Origin: Bradyrhizobium sp. MOS003 | Lineage (GTDB): Bacteria > Pseudomonadota > Alphaproteobacteria > Rhizobiales > Xanthobacteraceae | Direction: 5' to 3' | Assembly (NCBI RefSeq): GCF_003020125.1 | Contig: NZ_PYFW01000007.1 | Location: forward strand, 248,001-312,000 | Length of the DNA stretch: 64,000 nucleotides | Part shown: one piece after another, positions 8,238 to 16,450 of the stretch | How the letters are laid out: each line of letters opens with the position of its first letter | Numbering within the stretch: the stretch's first letter is position 1 | Program-made: the position numbers and the translations under genes | Notes under the pieces: model-generated | The model's input: the letters and a program-made list of their open reading frames with translations, nothing else | Told to the model about the DNA's origin: nothing | The model's database searches: none

Positions 8238-9653
8238 GTGTCTGATGTCACCGGTACAGCACGATGGTTGGAGCCCTCGGCCGACAGGGCTTCGAGGCGA
8301 AACATCTGGCTTGGCTGCCTGATCGCACTGACCGCGCTCCTGGTGCTTGGCAATCTCGCCAACGACGCCGTGCTCGATGTGAGATATGGCTGGGACACCC
8401 GCGTCAATTGCGCGGCGGTGGATGCCTATGCCGGCGGGCTCGATCCCTACTTCGTCAAGAACCTGAAGGGCACCAAGCTCTCCTACCCCTATCTGCCGGT
8501 GACCCTGGAGGCCTTCCGTCCCTTCTGCGCGGGCGGCATTCTGGTCGCCCATCACAAAGCTATCTTTCCCGTCCTCGCCGTGCTCTGCGGCCTCCTCTTG
8601 CCAGGCCTTGTCTTGCCAAGCCTTGTCTTGCCAAGCCTTGTCTTGCCAAGCCTTGTCTTGCCAAGCCTTGTCTTGCCAGGTCCTGGTCTTCAGGGTCATG
8701 GCCGAGCGCGCCCGAGCGCTCGCGACGTCGGGCTCAGGGTGCTCTGCACGCTGGGCGCCTTCGTCGGTTTCGAATGGGTCCAGGCGTCGGGCAATTTCGC
8801 GATCCTGAGCGGCGTGCTGACCGCGATCGCGCTGAGACTCCTGCTTTCTCTGCCCGCATCCGGGTCGTCGGGGGACCGCAGCTTTCCGTCGCGCCTCGCC
8901 GGCGCCGCGCTGCTCGGCCTCGTGATGTCGTTCAAGCTGGTGTTCTTTCCAGTGCTGGCCGCGCTGTATTTCCTGCCGCTGCCGCGCGGTCGCAAGCTGA
9001 CGCTGATCGCGATGGCTGTGTTCAGCTTCGCCTTGCCGATCCTGATATCGTGGCTGGCCTACCCCGATCTATTCGCGAGTTGGCAGCTTGCGATGGCCGG
9101 AAAGATTCCCGACCAGCACCTCGTCGAACTGTTCGAGAGCAATCCGTCACTGCTGCTGCTGGCCCGGGATCTGATGGGTCATGTGGGCCTGATCGATAGC
9201 AAGCCGGCGATCTTCGCAACATATGCAGTCGCCGCGACCGCGCTGGTGCTGGGGCCGTTCGCCCTGTCCGTCCTGCGCTTGATCGGGAAGCGGCCGGCGC
9301 ACGGAGGAGGTTCGCTTCCCGGGCGACTGGAACGCTGGCTGATGGATCACCCCCGCGTGGCGATGCGCATCACGGTGCTGGCGATGTTTGCGCTCTATCT
9401 CAGTTCGCCGCGCCTCAAGGAATATGCCTTCTTCGAACTCGCGCTCTATGCCGCGATCCTGCTGGTCGATCTTTCGGCCACGGCGCTCGCCGCCGCGCTC
9501 ATCGTCGGTCTCCTGATGCCCTCATTGATCTCAATTGTGGGCACCTCCCTGGAGGACAGTTTCATCCTGCTCTTCAGCGCGCTGATGTTGTTCTGGGTGC
9601 TGCTGCTCGACGCCGGTCAAGCGGGCCGGGTGCCGGACACGGTCCAGCTATAG
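8238..9653 (+). CDS. GT87-like (DUF2029) polytopic membrane protein with in-frame tandem repeat
   Basis: Multi-spanning membrane protein resembling the mannosyltransferase-like GT87/DUF2029 family: an N-terminal TM, then an extracytoplasmic loop with the acidic region DAYAGGLDPYFV, and a long series of hydrophobic segments. GTG 8238 is preceded by CAAGG, giving 471 aa; TTG 8163 would add 25 residues. Residues about 120-150 are encoded by five 15-bp repeats giving LVLPS units, so this hydrophobic stretch can grow or shrink by five residues without frameshift. A Gly/Arg-rich loop follows at once. The 3' end overlaps the convergent methyltransferase by 37 bp. The sugar substrate is unknown, and assignment to GT87 is by overall appearance. 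Confidence 0.72.
   Translation: MSDVTGTARWLEPSADRASRRNIWLGCLIALTALLVLGNLANDAVLDVRYGWDTRVNCAAVDAYAGGLDPYFVKNLKGTKLSYPYLPVTLEAFRPFCAGGILVAHHKAIFPVLAVLCGLLLPGLVLPSLVLPSLVLPSLVLPSLVLPGPGLQGHGRARPSARDVGLRVLCTLGAFVGFEWVQASGNFAILSGVLTAIALRLLLSLPASGSSGDRSFPSRLAGAALLGLVMSFKLVFFPVLAALYFLPLPRGRKLTLIAMAVFSFALPILISWLAYPDLFASWQLAMAGKIPDQHLVELFESNPSLLLLARDLMGHVGLIDSKPAIFATYAVAATALVLGPFALSVLRLIGKRPAHGGGSLPGRLERWLMDHPRVAMRITVLAMFALYLSSPRLKEYAFFELALYAAILLVDLSATALAAALIVGLLMPSLISIVGTSLEDSFILLFSALMLFWVLLLDAGQAGRVPDTVQL
8606..8680. repeat. 15-bp in-frame minisatellite, five copies
   Basis: Unit CCTTGTCTTGCCAAG: four identical copies at 8606-8665 and a fifth with one change at 8666-8680. A degenerate copy at 8591-8605 shows the likely seed. 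The unit length is a multiple of three, and all six frames stay open through the array. Confidence 0.97.
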
Positions 9654-10420
9654 CCGTGGCGGTGGTAGAGCCTCACATCCCCGAAGCCGCCATCCGACAG
9701 CAGCGCCTCCGCTTCGGCGCGCGTGTAGTATTTCGCGTAGGCGGGATTGAGCTGGTCGTAGATGGTCAAGCGGCGAACGCTGCGCGGAAACTTCGCCAGC
9801 ACCGAACGCATGTAGGACCGCATCGGTAGTGGCAATATACGGCACAGCGCGATATAGGCCGTCAGGATCCATTCCAGACCATGCGACAGCACCACCAGCA
9901 GCCGGTGCGGCAGCAGGACGGTGAGCTTGCGCAGCGGGATCGCGAGCGACAGATAGGTCTCGTTGCCTTCGTAGCCGTAGAGCCAGACGATGCAGCGTCC
10001 GCCGGGGCGCAACGCAGCGTAGGCCGCGCGAACCACCGGGGCCGGTTCGGGGATGTGATGCAGCACACCCATCGAAACCACATAGTCGAGCCCGAGATCG
10101 GGCGGCAATTGTTCGCCGGGCACCTGCAGATAGTCGATGTGCTCCGCGCGTGCCGCCGTGTTGTCCTTCAGGACCAGCATGGCATCGGAGGGTTCGACCG
10201 CCACGACACGATCCGCCCCGGCATCGAGCAGCATGTTGACGATGCGCCCCGTGCCGCTCCCGATGTCGGCGATCCGCTTGGCCTTGACCTCGTCGAGGGA
10301 CAGCAACGGACCGAACAGATCGGCAAGCAGGTCCGCTGAGCCGTAATAGCCGGGGTTGTCGCGGAACGCGGTCCATTGCTCGCCGAAATCGTTGATCGTC
10401 TGGTCCTTCAGGTCCGGCAT
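9617..10420 (-). CDS. Class I SAM-dependent methyltransferase
   Basis: Small-molecule methyltransferase with the Rossmann motif I RIADIGSGTGRIVNMLLDAG near residue 50, an acidic residue after strand beta2 (VVAVEPSD), and a post-motif stretch VVSMGVLHHIPEP. ATG 10420 (MPDLKDQT) follows AGGGAG, giving 267 aa; a longer open frame to 10543 lies inside the upstream asparagine synthase gene. It is last in the minus-strand operon after asnB, 11 bases downstream of that gene's stop. C-terminal hydrophobic segments (LRKLTVLLPHRLLVVLSHGL) may bind membrane. Its end overlaps the convergent GT87-like gene by 37 bp. It likely modifies a sugar, lipid or other surface component; the substrate is not determinable. 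Confidence 0.85.
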   Translation of the reverse strand: MPDLKDQTINDFGEQWTAFRDNPGYYGSADLLADLFGPLLSLDEVKAKRIADIGSGTGRIVNMLLDAGADRVVAVEPSDAMLVLKDNTAARAEHIDYLQVPGEQLPPDLGLDYVVSMGVLHHIPEPAPVVRAAYAALRPGGRCIVWLYGYEGNETYLSLAIPLRKLTVLLPHRLLVVLSHGLEWILTAYIALCRILPLPMRSYMRSVLAKFPRSVRRLTIYDQLNPAYAKYYTRAEAEALLSDGGFGDVRLYHRHGYSWTVSGTRPA

Positions 10421-10431
10421 GCGCCCGCTCC

Positions 10432-12342
10432 CTAGGCTCGGCGCGGCGAGGGAGCGGCAAGCCCCGTCAACGAAATGCCCAACGTCAGGATCGGCCACAA
10501 CGCGAACGCATTGTCGCTCCTGGCCTCGCGATGCGCATTCCAAAGCTGCCGGATCGCCTCCGGTTTCAGGAAAGGCGCGAAGACATCAGCCTCGCGGCCG
10601 AGCACCCGGTCGCAGATCGGCCGCAGCCCGCCGCGTCGCATCAGTTGCGCGATCGGCACGTTGAAGCCGCGCTTGCGCGACCATGCGGCCTCGCCAGGCA
10701 TGCCCAGGCGCTCGGCGAGTTTGCGCAACACATATTTCGGCGCGCCCTTGGGCCAGGGATTGAGCAGCGAGACGTCGAGGCTGCCGGCGAGGTCCATGAC
10801 CCGTCGGTCGAGGATCGGCACGCGCACTTCGAGACCGTGCGCCATGCTCATGGCATCGACCTTGGTGAGGACGCTTTGCAGATGGAAGCGCTGGTCGGCG
10901 ATCAGCGCCCGATCCAGCACATTGTCGTGCGGCTCCGAATAATATCCGGCGTATTCCGCGAACGGGTCGGCCGATGCAAGATCGGCCATCCCGTTGTCAT
11001 AGATCTTCTCGGCGAGAAAGCGGGGAACCAGCCGCCGCCATTGGAGATGAGGGCTGTCGCCGGCTTCGCTGAGCCCGAGCGCAAAGCGGGCGAGTTGCGC
11101 CGCCGCCGGAAGCCGCTTCTCGTTGCCCCGCACCGAGGCATAGGCGAGGCGTCCGATCAGGCCGGCAAGGCTGCGCGGAACGACATGGCGCGCGCGTTCG
11201 GCCATCATGGTCGCGGCATAGGTTTCGTATCCGGCGAAGAATTCGTCGCCGCCGTCGCCGGACAGGACCACGGTGGAATGCCGGCGGACCGCACCTGCCA
11301 GATGATAGAAGCCGAGCGCGCCCGTATCGGCGCATTGGCCGTCGAAATGATAGACCACCGCCCGCAGCGCCGCCTCGGCATCCTCGCCGGCTTCCCCGTC
11401 GATGATGTTGAGCGACAGGCCAGCGGCGGTCGCGATCTGCTGCGCCACCGCGGTCTCATCATGGCTTTTCTCGGTGAAGCCGGCCGTGAACAGCGGCGGC
11501 TTCAAGCCGAGCCGGCCGAGCGTGAGGCTGATCAGCGAACTGTCGATGCCGCCGCTCTGCAGCACGGCGAGCGGAACGTCGCTCACCATCTCGCTCTTCA
11601 CCACGGTCTCGATCGTCGATTGCAGCCGGACAACGGCTTCGTCGAGGTCGCGGATCACGGGCGCGCGCACCGGCCGCCAGAACCGTCGCTCGGTCCGCTC
11701 GCGCTCGGTAAATCCGATCATCGTGCCGGGCGGGATCTGCTTGATGTCCTGGTACAGGCTCTGTTGCGTTCCTGGATGGCCTGCGGCGAGATAGGTGTGC
11801 AGGGCCACGGGATCGATCCGCGCGGCGACGTCACCGCTCGCGGTCAGTCCCTTGATCTCGCTCGCGAAAAGGACGCGGCTGCTGCTTTCGGAATAGTACA
11901 GCGGCTTGATCCCGATGCCGTCGCGCGCCAGGATCAGGCGGCGCTCCTGCCGGTCCCACAGGCCGATCGCGAAAAAGCCCTCCAGGCGTTCGAACATCGC
12001 CTCGCCCCAGGCGAGATAAGCGTAAGGGAGGATCTCGGTGTCGCAGGTGCTGCGAAAGCGGACGCCGAACGACCGCTCGAGCTCGCTGCGCAGCTCGTGA
12101 TCGTTGTAGATCTCTCCGTTGTAGGTGACGACGATGCGCTCGGATGCATCGAGCATCGGCTGGCGCCCGGCATCGGAGAGATCGCGGATGGCGAGCCGGC
12201 GGTGGGAGAGACCGACGGGGCCGTCCAACCAGTGGCCGTCGCCGTCCGGCCCGCGGTGGACGAGGGCTTCCGACATCGCCGCAACCGCGCGGCCGTCGAC
12301 CGGCCGGCCGTCACGGTGAAAGATGCCCGCTATGCCGCACAT
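10432..12342 (-). CDS. asnB: Asparagine synthase (glutamine-hydrolysing), AsnB family
   Basis: Two-domain amidotransferase, 636 aa. The protein starts MCGIAGIF, so Cys2 becomes the N-terminal nucleophile of the glutaminase domain. The synthetase half carries the PP-loop SGGIDSS near residue 265 and LSGDGGDEFFAGY further on. GAGGGAA precedes the ATG. Known homologues either make asparagine or, when embedded in capsule, O-antigen or glycolipid clusters, amidate sugar carboxylates. It sits between a GT2 gene (22 bases upstream) and a methyltransferase, so the second role is a real possibility. The enzyme class is secure, the biological substrate is not. Confidence 0.93.
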   Translation of the reverse strand: MCGIAGIFHRDGRPVDGRAVAAMSEALVHRGPDGDGHWLDGPVGLSHRRLAIRDLSDAGRQPMLDASERIVVTYNGEIYNDHELRSELERSFGVRFRSTCDTEILPYAYLAWGEAMFERLEGFFAIGLWDRQERRLILARDGIGIKPLYYSESSSRVLFASEIKGLTASGDVAARIDPVALHTYLAAGHPGTQQSLYQDIKQIPPGTMIGFTERERTERRFWRPVRAPVIRDLDEAVVRLQSTIETVVKSEMVSDVPLAVLQSGGIDSSLISLTLGRLGLKPPLFTAGFTEKSHDETAVAQQIATAAGLSLNIIDGEAGEDAEAALRAVVYHFDGQCADTGALGFYHLAGAVRRHSTVVLSGDGGDEFFAGYETYAATMMAERARHVVPRSLAGLIGRLAYASVRGNEKRLPAAAQLARFALGLSEAGDSPHLQWRRLVPRFLAEKIYDNGMADLASADPFAEYAGYYSEPHDNVLDRALIADQRFHLQSVLTKVDAMSMAHGLEVRVPILDRRVMDLAGSLDVSLLNPWPKGAPKYVLRKLAERLGMPGEAAWSRKRGFNVPIAQLMRRGGLRPICDRVLGREADVFAPFLKPEAIRQLWNAHREARSDNAFALWPILTLGISLTGLAAPSPRRA

Positions 12343-12364
12343 CGCGTTCCCTCGCCGCGGGAGG

Positions 12365-13231
12365 TCATGGTCGCTGATTCATGATCTGCTTCAGCAGCAC
12401 CGCGAGCAGTCCCATGGCGACGACGAGGATGCTGAGCAGGATCGCGCCGACGCCGAGCACGAAGGCGCTGACGAGTTGCAGGATGATGCCGCCGATCAGC
12501 GAGACCAGCGCGAGGGCCATGCACATCATCGCCAGCAGCACGAATATCTTGAGCGGATTGTAGTAGGTGCAGGCCTCGAGGACGTATTGCAGGGTGCGAA
12601 TGGAGTCCCGGAACAGGTTCACCTTGGAGCGGCCGATCCGCTCCTTGTAGTCGATGTCGATATAGTCGACGAACTTCGCGTTCATCATGTAGGCGAGCGT
12701 CAGCGATGTCGTGAAGCTGAAGAGGTCGCTGACATGGTCGAAATAGGAGATCGCGACCTGCCTGCCGAACACCCGCAAGCCGGAATTGATGTCGGGGATA
12801 TCGCGGTTGGCGGTGAATTCGACGATCGCCTTGAGGATGGCACGCAACGGCGACTTCAGCATCGACTCGCGGTAATTGGGCCCGGTCCTGGCGCCGACGA
12901 CCATGTCGAAACCCTGGTTGAAGCGCGCGACGAGGGCCGGGATCGCTTCCATCGGGTAAGAGCCATCCGCATCGCTGATGACGATCGTGTCGTAGGATGC
13001 GGTGCGAATTCCATCCTTGAGCGAACGGCCATAGCCGATGTTGTGGGGATGCCTGAGCACCTTTGCACCGGCCCGTTCGGCAAGCTCGCCGGTGCCGTCG
13101 GCCGAACCATCGTCGACGATGATGATCTCGTAGGGGGTGAGCCGAGCGCCGTCGAGAGCCGCCTTGGCTCGATCGATGGTTTCGACGATGCCGTTGCGCT
13201 CGTTGAGCGCGGGAATGACAACTGAGATCAT
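12365..13231 (-). CDS. Family 2 glycosyltransferase (DPM/GtrB-like)
   Basis: GT-A fold glycosyltransferase, 288 aa, beginning MISVVIPALNERNGI. It has the nucleotide-binding IIVDDGSADGTGEL and the acidic SDADGSYPMEAI motif. Two C-terminal membrane segments (about residues 215-280) give the shape of a polyprenyl-phosphate glycosyltransferase such as GtrB. That would supply a lipid-linked sugar to a GT-C enzyme, and both the GT87-like and GT39-like genes are close by. Its start overlaps the upstream methyltransferase stop (ATGA), showing translational coupling. Confidence 0.9.
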   Translation of the reverse strand: MISVVIPALNERNGIVETIDRAKAALDGARLTPYEIIIVDDGSADGTGELAERAGAKVLRHPHNIGYGRSLKDGIRTASYDTIVISDADGSYPMEAIPALVARFNQGFDMVVGARTGPNYRESMLKSPLRAILKAIVEFTANRDIPDINSGLRVFGRQVAISYFDHVSDLFSFTTSLTLAYMMNAKFVDYIDIDYKERIGRSKVNLFRDSIRTLQYVLEACTYYNPLKIFVLLAMMCMALALVSLIGGIILQLVSAFVLGVGAILLSILVVAMGLLAVLLKQIMNQRP

Positions 13232-13974
13232 AAGCGGCGTGCAATACAGGTGACGGATTGCCCGAAGAAGCTTCTCGAGAGCGGATCGAGCGCCCGCGAC
13301 AGCGGCACGGCATATTTGTCGAACAGGGCGATCTGCCCGTTGACGGCGGTATCGTTCAGCGAATGATGTCGCTTCAGGCGATTGGCAAGCCACCCAAGGC
13401 CGCCGATCGGATTGAAGTAGTTCAGCCGGATCAGCTCGACCGGTTGATCGGCGAGCAGCTTGGCGAGACGTGCCGTGGTGTAGCGGCGGCAATGTCCCGC
13501 CAGGCGATCGAGATCGTTGTAGAGCAGCATCAGGGCGGGAACGCTGATCAGCAGATGGCCTCCGGGCTTGAGCACCTGCACCAGATTGGCAATTGCGGTG
13601 GCGTCATCCTCGATGTGCTCGAGCACGTTGATGGTGAACACCGCATCTACGCCCTGGGGAAACAGGGAACTCAGCTGATCGCGGACCAGAATGTCGCAGA
13701 CGGCGAACTTGCGATCGGGCATCGCCTTCGCAGCGCGTTCGACGCTTTCGCGGTCGTGGTCCACGCCGCAATACTCGCCAAGCTCTCCGAGCACTCTGCT
13801 GTAGAGTCCATGCCCGAACCCGACCTCGACGATCGCGCCCTTCAGGTAGGGGCGGAACTGGTCGATCACCCAGTTCATGTAGTTCTGCGCGTCGGCGATC
13901 GCGCTCGAATACGTGTCGGCCCCGACTTTCAGGCTTTCCGTCGTGGACTGGGCGGGAAAGGAAGTCTGAGCCAT
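13228..13974 (-). CDS. Class I SAM-dependent methyltransferase (first gene of glycan-type operon)
   Basis: Methyltransferase of 248 aa with motif I AIVEVGFGHGLYSRVLGELG, an acidic GVDHDRES segment after it, and VFTINVLEHIEDD as motif II. It is the first gene of a minus-strand operon with GT2 (ATGA overlap), asparagine synthase and a second methyltransferase. The family includes methyltransferases acting on sugars, quinones and lipids. Context favours a glycan or lipid-linked substrate but does not prove it. The ATG at 13974 lacks a clear SD. Confidence 0.83.
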   Translation of the reverse strand: MAQTSFPAQSTTESLKVGADTYSSAIADAQNYMNWVIDQFRPYLKGAIVEVGFGHGLYSRVLGELGEYCGVDHDRESVERAAKAMPDRKFAVCDILVRDQLSSLFPQGVDAVFTINVLEHIEDDATAIANLVQVLKPGGHLLISVPALMLLYNDLDRLAGHCRRYTTARLAKLLADQPVELIRLNYFNPIGGLGWLANRLKRHHSLNDTAVNGQIALFDKYAVPLSRALDPLSRSFFGQSVTCIARRL

Positions 13975-14276
13975 GGAGCCTGCGCCTTGTTCTCGCCCGG
14001 GTTAGCAGCGAGCGCCCCATTTCTCAAGGACATGTGAGGCATAATCGCCTTAAAGTTGACGGCTCGCGCGGCCGATGAGCGGAGTAGCGCCGGGCGAGGG
14101 CGCTTACACCGAAGCGTGACCGGTGGTGCGTGAGATCGTTTGACACGCTGAGGTTGACGGCGTCCTGGCGGCGCCGTACTAATGATGATTATTGCTGGAA
14201 GTTGCCATTACACGTTGCGTTGATTGTCGAACATTTTTTTAGAGGCCGTCGGTCGTGGCGGCTGCTGGAGGATTGC
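13975..14276. promoter_or_regulatory. Divergent spacer upstream of the five-gene operon, weak promoter candidate
   Basis: About 300 bases without a gene. The right half is AT-richer than its surroundings (14177-14240, with TACTAATGATGATTATTG and a run of seven T at 14235). A possible promoter is TTGACG at 14154-14159 followed, 18 bases later, by ACTAAT at 14178-14183. Another TTGACA at 14140 lacks a matching -10. Strong GGAGG lies 6 bases before the ATG at 14277. I found no convincing inverted repeat here. Confidence 0.3.
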
Positions 14277-15812
14277 ATGACCAAGAAACAGAAGCCCAAG
14301 CCATCATCAAAAAAATCCGACGGGACGTCCGGGCAGGCAGAGGCCACCGCGAAGATGTCCGTCGTGAACCTGGATGGGCAGGATCATCACTTCGAGCTCC
14401 TCGCCCCCTTGTCCGATGCCGCACCATTGGTGACCGAGATCACGCCCCAGGTCATCACCGCTGCAAAAGTATCGGCGATCGCGCGATATGACTGGAAGAA
14501 CCGCGGCGTGGCCTGCATCGGCTACACCGAAGGCATGGCCGTGGCTTACGCGTCGGCCTACGCCCGATTGCAGGCGCATGATCCCGTCGCGGACCGCATG
14601 GCGCGCGCCTTGGAACCGGCCTTCCATTCCCACGGCCATCTCAAGGGAGATGCTCTGAGCTGGTACAGCGACCAGTTGAGGGCCATCGGCATGGGCACGG
14701 CGACCGCGGTCGAGCGCTTGCGAGCCCTGTTCGTCCTGCTGCTCGGTCTCGGCATGCGGGAGAGCAGCGGGCGTTTCTGCGAAGGACGGGATCGGAGCGC
14801 CAACAATCGGGCTGCCGACACGGCGGAGGCGGGTCTGTTCCAGATGAGCTTCGACCTCATTGCGCCGCGTGCGGAACTGCTCGACGTCTTCCACCACTAT
14901 CAGGACCATCCCGGCGAGGGGCTCCGCGAGATATTCGAGGTGGATATGCGTCCGCGCGAGAACGATCGCGACCGCGAGAATTTCGGCGATCCCGCTTCCC
15001 GGGGCTTCGCCTTTCAAAAGCTCAGCAAGCAATGTCCGGCCATGGTGGTCGAGATCGCTGCGCTGGGGCTGCGGGAGGAAGCGGGACATTGGGGACCGAT
15101 CATCAATCACGCCGCAGAGGTGCGATCGGCGAGCAAGGAATTGCTGCAGGCCGTGGAACGGATCGTCGATGCGCCGGCGATCGGGGCAGCCGGGCCCGCC
15201 GCCCGGGGGCTTGGCGCGGACGCGACGCTGAGCCGAGGGGATCTTGCCCGCCGTTTTTCGGCACCGGTCCCTCTTGCGACTCTGCTGCCCATCAACAATG
15301 GGCTCTCGAGCGCCAAGGAGGAGACGATGATCTCGCTGCTCGGTTCGCCTCATATGCCGCTCACGACCGTCGGACAGAACAAGCGCGCGTCCGATCTCGT
15401 CAAGCGCAACCTCGTGCTGGAGCGGATGTCTCCCCTATTTCGCCTCACCGGCATCAAGCCGGCAATCGACGACGTGAAAGCCGTTCTGGCGAAAGCTTTC
15501 GCGAAAGAACCGGATCTCGCGAACGTTCTGTCGACCGAAGGCATGCTCAGCGTGCGCATGCGCAAGCCGACCAATGGTTCGGTCAGCACCCACGTCTCCA
15601 ACCACGCCTGGGGAACGGCGGTGGATTTCAAGGTCGTCGGCTTCGAAGCGCCCGCGAATACCGGCGGGAGCGTGCCGGCGTTCATCGCGCTCCTCATTCC
15701 GCTTTTCAACAAGGCGGGCTGGTATTCGGGCGTCGGCTTCCACGACACCATGCATTTCGAAGTCTCGGAGGAGCGCATCCGGGAATGGGCGAAAAAAAAG
15801 GTTTTGAAGTAG
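14277..15812 (+). CDS. Lysozyme-like plus M15 (VanY-type) peptidase bifunctional wall hydrolase candidate
   Basis: 511-aa protein, ATG 14277 with GGAGG 6 bases upstream. A Lys/Ser-rich start (MTKKQKPKPSSKKS) is not a signal peptide. Residues about 140-275 look lysozyme/transglycosylase-like: GMRESSGRF with a candidate catalytic Glu162, then EAGLFQMS at 184-191, the position of the GLMQ-type motif in GH23 enzymes. Residues about 420-500 carry M15_4/VanY zinc motifs: SNHAWGTAVD (His443, Asp450) and HFE (His493). The protein would therefore cut both glycan and peptide parts of peptidoglycan. How it would reach the wall is unclear. It is first gene of the operon through 18730. The M15 domain is well supported, the glycosidase domain moderately. 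Confidence 0.72.
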   Translation: MTKKQKPKPSSKKSDGTSGQAEATAKMSVVNLDGQDHHFELLAPLSDAAPLVTEITPQVITAAKVSAIARYDWKNRGVACIGYTEGMAVAYASAYARLQAHDPVADRMARALEPAFHSHGHLKGDALSWYSDQLRAIGMGTATAVERLRALFVLLLGLGMRESSGRFCEGRDRSANNRAADTAEAGLFQMSFDLIAPRAELLDVFHHYQDHPGEGLREIFEVDMRPRENDRDRENFGDPASRGFAFQKLSKQCPAMVVEIAALGLREEAGHWGPIINHAAEVRSASKELLQAVERIVDAPAIGAAGPAARGLGADATLSRGDLARRFSAPVPLATLLPINNGLSSAKEETMISLLGSPHMPLTTVGQNKRASDLVKRNLVLERMSPLFRLTGIKPAIDDVKAVLAKAFAKEPDLANVLSTEGMLSVRMRKPTNGSVSTHVSNHAWGTAVDFKVVGFEAPANTGGSVPAFIALLIPLFNKAGWYSGVGFHDTMHFEVSEERIREWAKKKVLK

Positions 15813-15889
15813 GCCCGGCGTGAGCTGACGTCGTCGGCGGCGCAGAATGTTTCGATCGTGACAGCGGCGAGTTCCGGGAGGGGCTTTCG

Positions 15890-16450
15890 ATGCAGCGGAT
15901 TGTCTTGGGGCGCGTGAAGCCGACGCTTTCACTTCCGGAAGCGCTCGACAAGATCAAGGCCGGAACGAGAGCCGTGGTCGTCGGTGACGGTCATGGATCG
16001 AGGGTCGTCACCGCCGGTGAGATCTTCGAAGCCATGAATGAGGCGCTTGATGCGGGCAGGGACCCAAAGAGCGTTGAGATCGGCGAGGTGAAGCCGACGC
16101 TCCCGAGAGTTGCGTTGGGAGCGCCTCCAGTCACGGCAACCGACAGGTTTGGACCACCGGGATCGCGGCCGTCGTTGACTTTCCCGGAAGAGGATCGATT
16201 TCGCTCGCTCCTGGTGGCCAACGACGGTGGCAAGGAGGCGCACTACCTCGTCGAGGAGATCGGTCCCGAGGGGGCGGTGATCGTGACCTCGTCCGAAGCA
16301 TTCGCCGGCCACCTCGCCAAGAGCCTGACCATCTGCAAATGCGCGGGCGAGCCCGTCCATAGTTTCGAACCGGATCAGGTCAGGGTGCCCGGGGTCTGCA
16401 ACAAGCCCCACGGCAAGCCGGTCACTTGCAGCCAGGCGGGCATCGTGTGA
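15890..16450 (+). CDS. Hypothetical protein, CBS-like segment with Cys-rich C-terminus
   Basis: 186 aa, ATG with a strong GGGAGGGG ribosome site. Residues about 5-55 resemble one CBS motif (a PEALDKIKAG helix, then TRAVVVGDG and AGEIFEAM). A VKPTL motif occurs twice (GRVKPTLSLP near residue 9 and GEVKPTLPRV near 67). The last 40 residues hold CKC, then VCNKPHG and TCS, four cysteines and two histidines that could bind metal or form disulphides. No signal peptide. It overlaps the next start by GTGA, so the two proteins are probably made together. I do not recognise the family; a sensor or adaptor role is a guess. Confidence 0.65.
   Translation: MQRIVLGRVKPTLSLPEALDKIKAGTRAVVVGDGHGSRVVTAGEIFEAMNEALDAGRDPKSVEIGEVKPTLPRVALGAPPVTATDRFGPPGSRPSLTFPEEDRFRSLLVANDGGKEAHYLVEEIGPEGAVIVTSSEAFAGHLAKSLTICKCAGEPVHSFEPDQVRVPGVCNKPHGKPVTCSQAGIV

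Noticed and set aside
14140-14168. TTGACA as the -35 of the five-gene operon
   Set aside because: No acceptable -10 lies 16 to 18 bases downstream; the TTGACG/ACTAAT pair is preferred, weakly.
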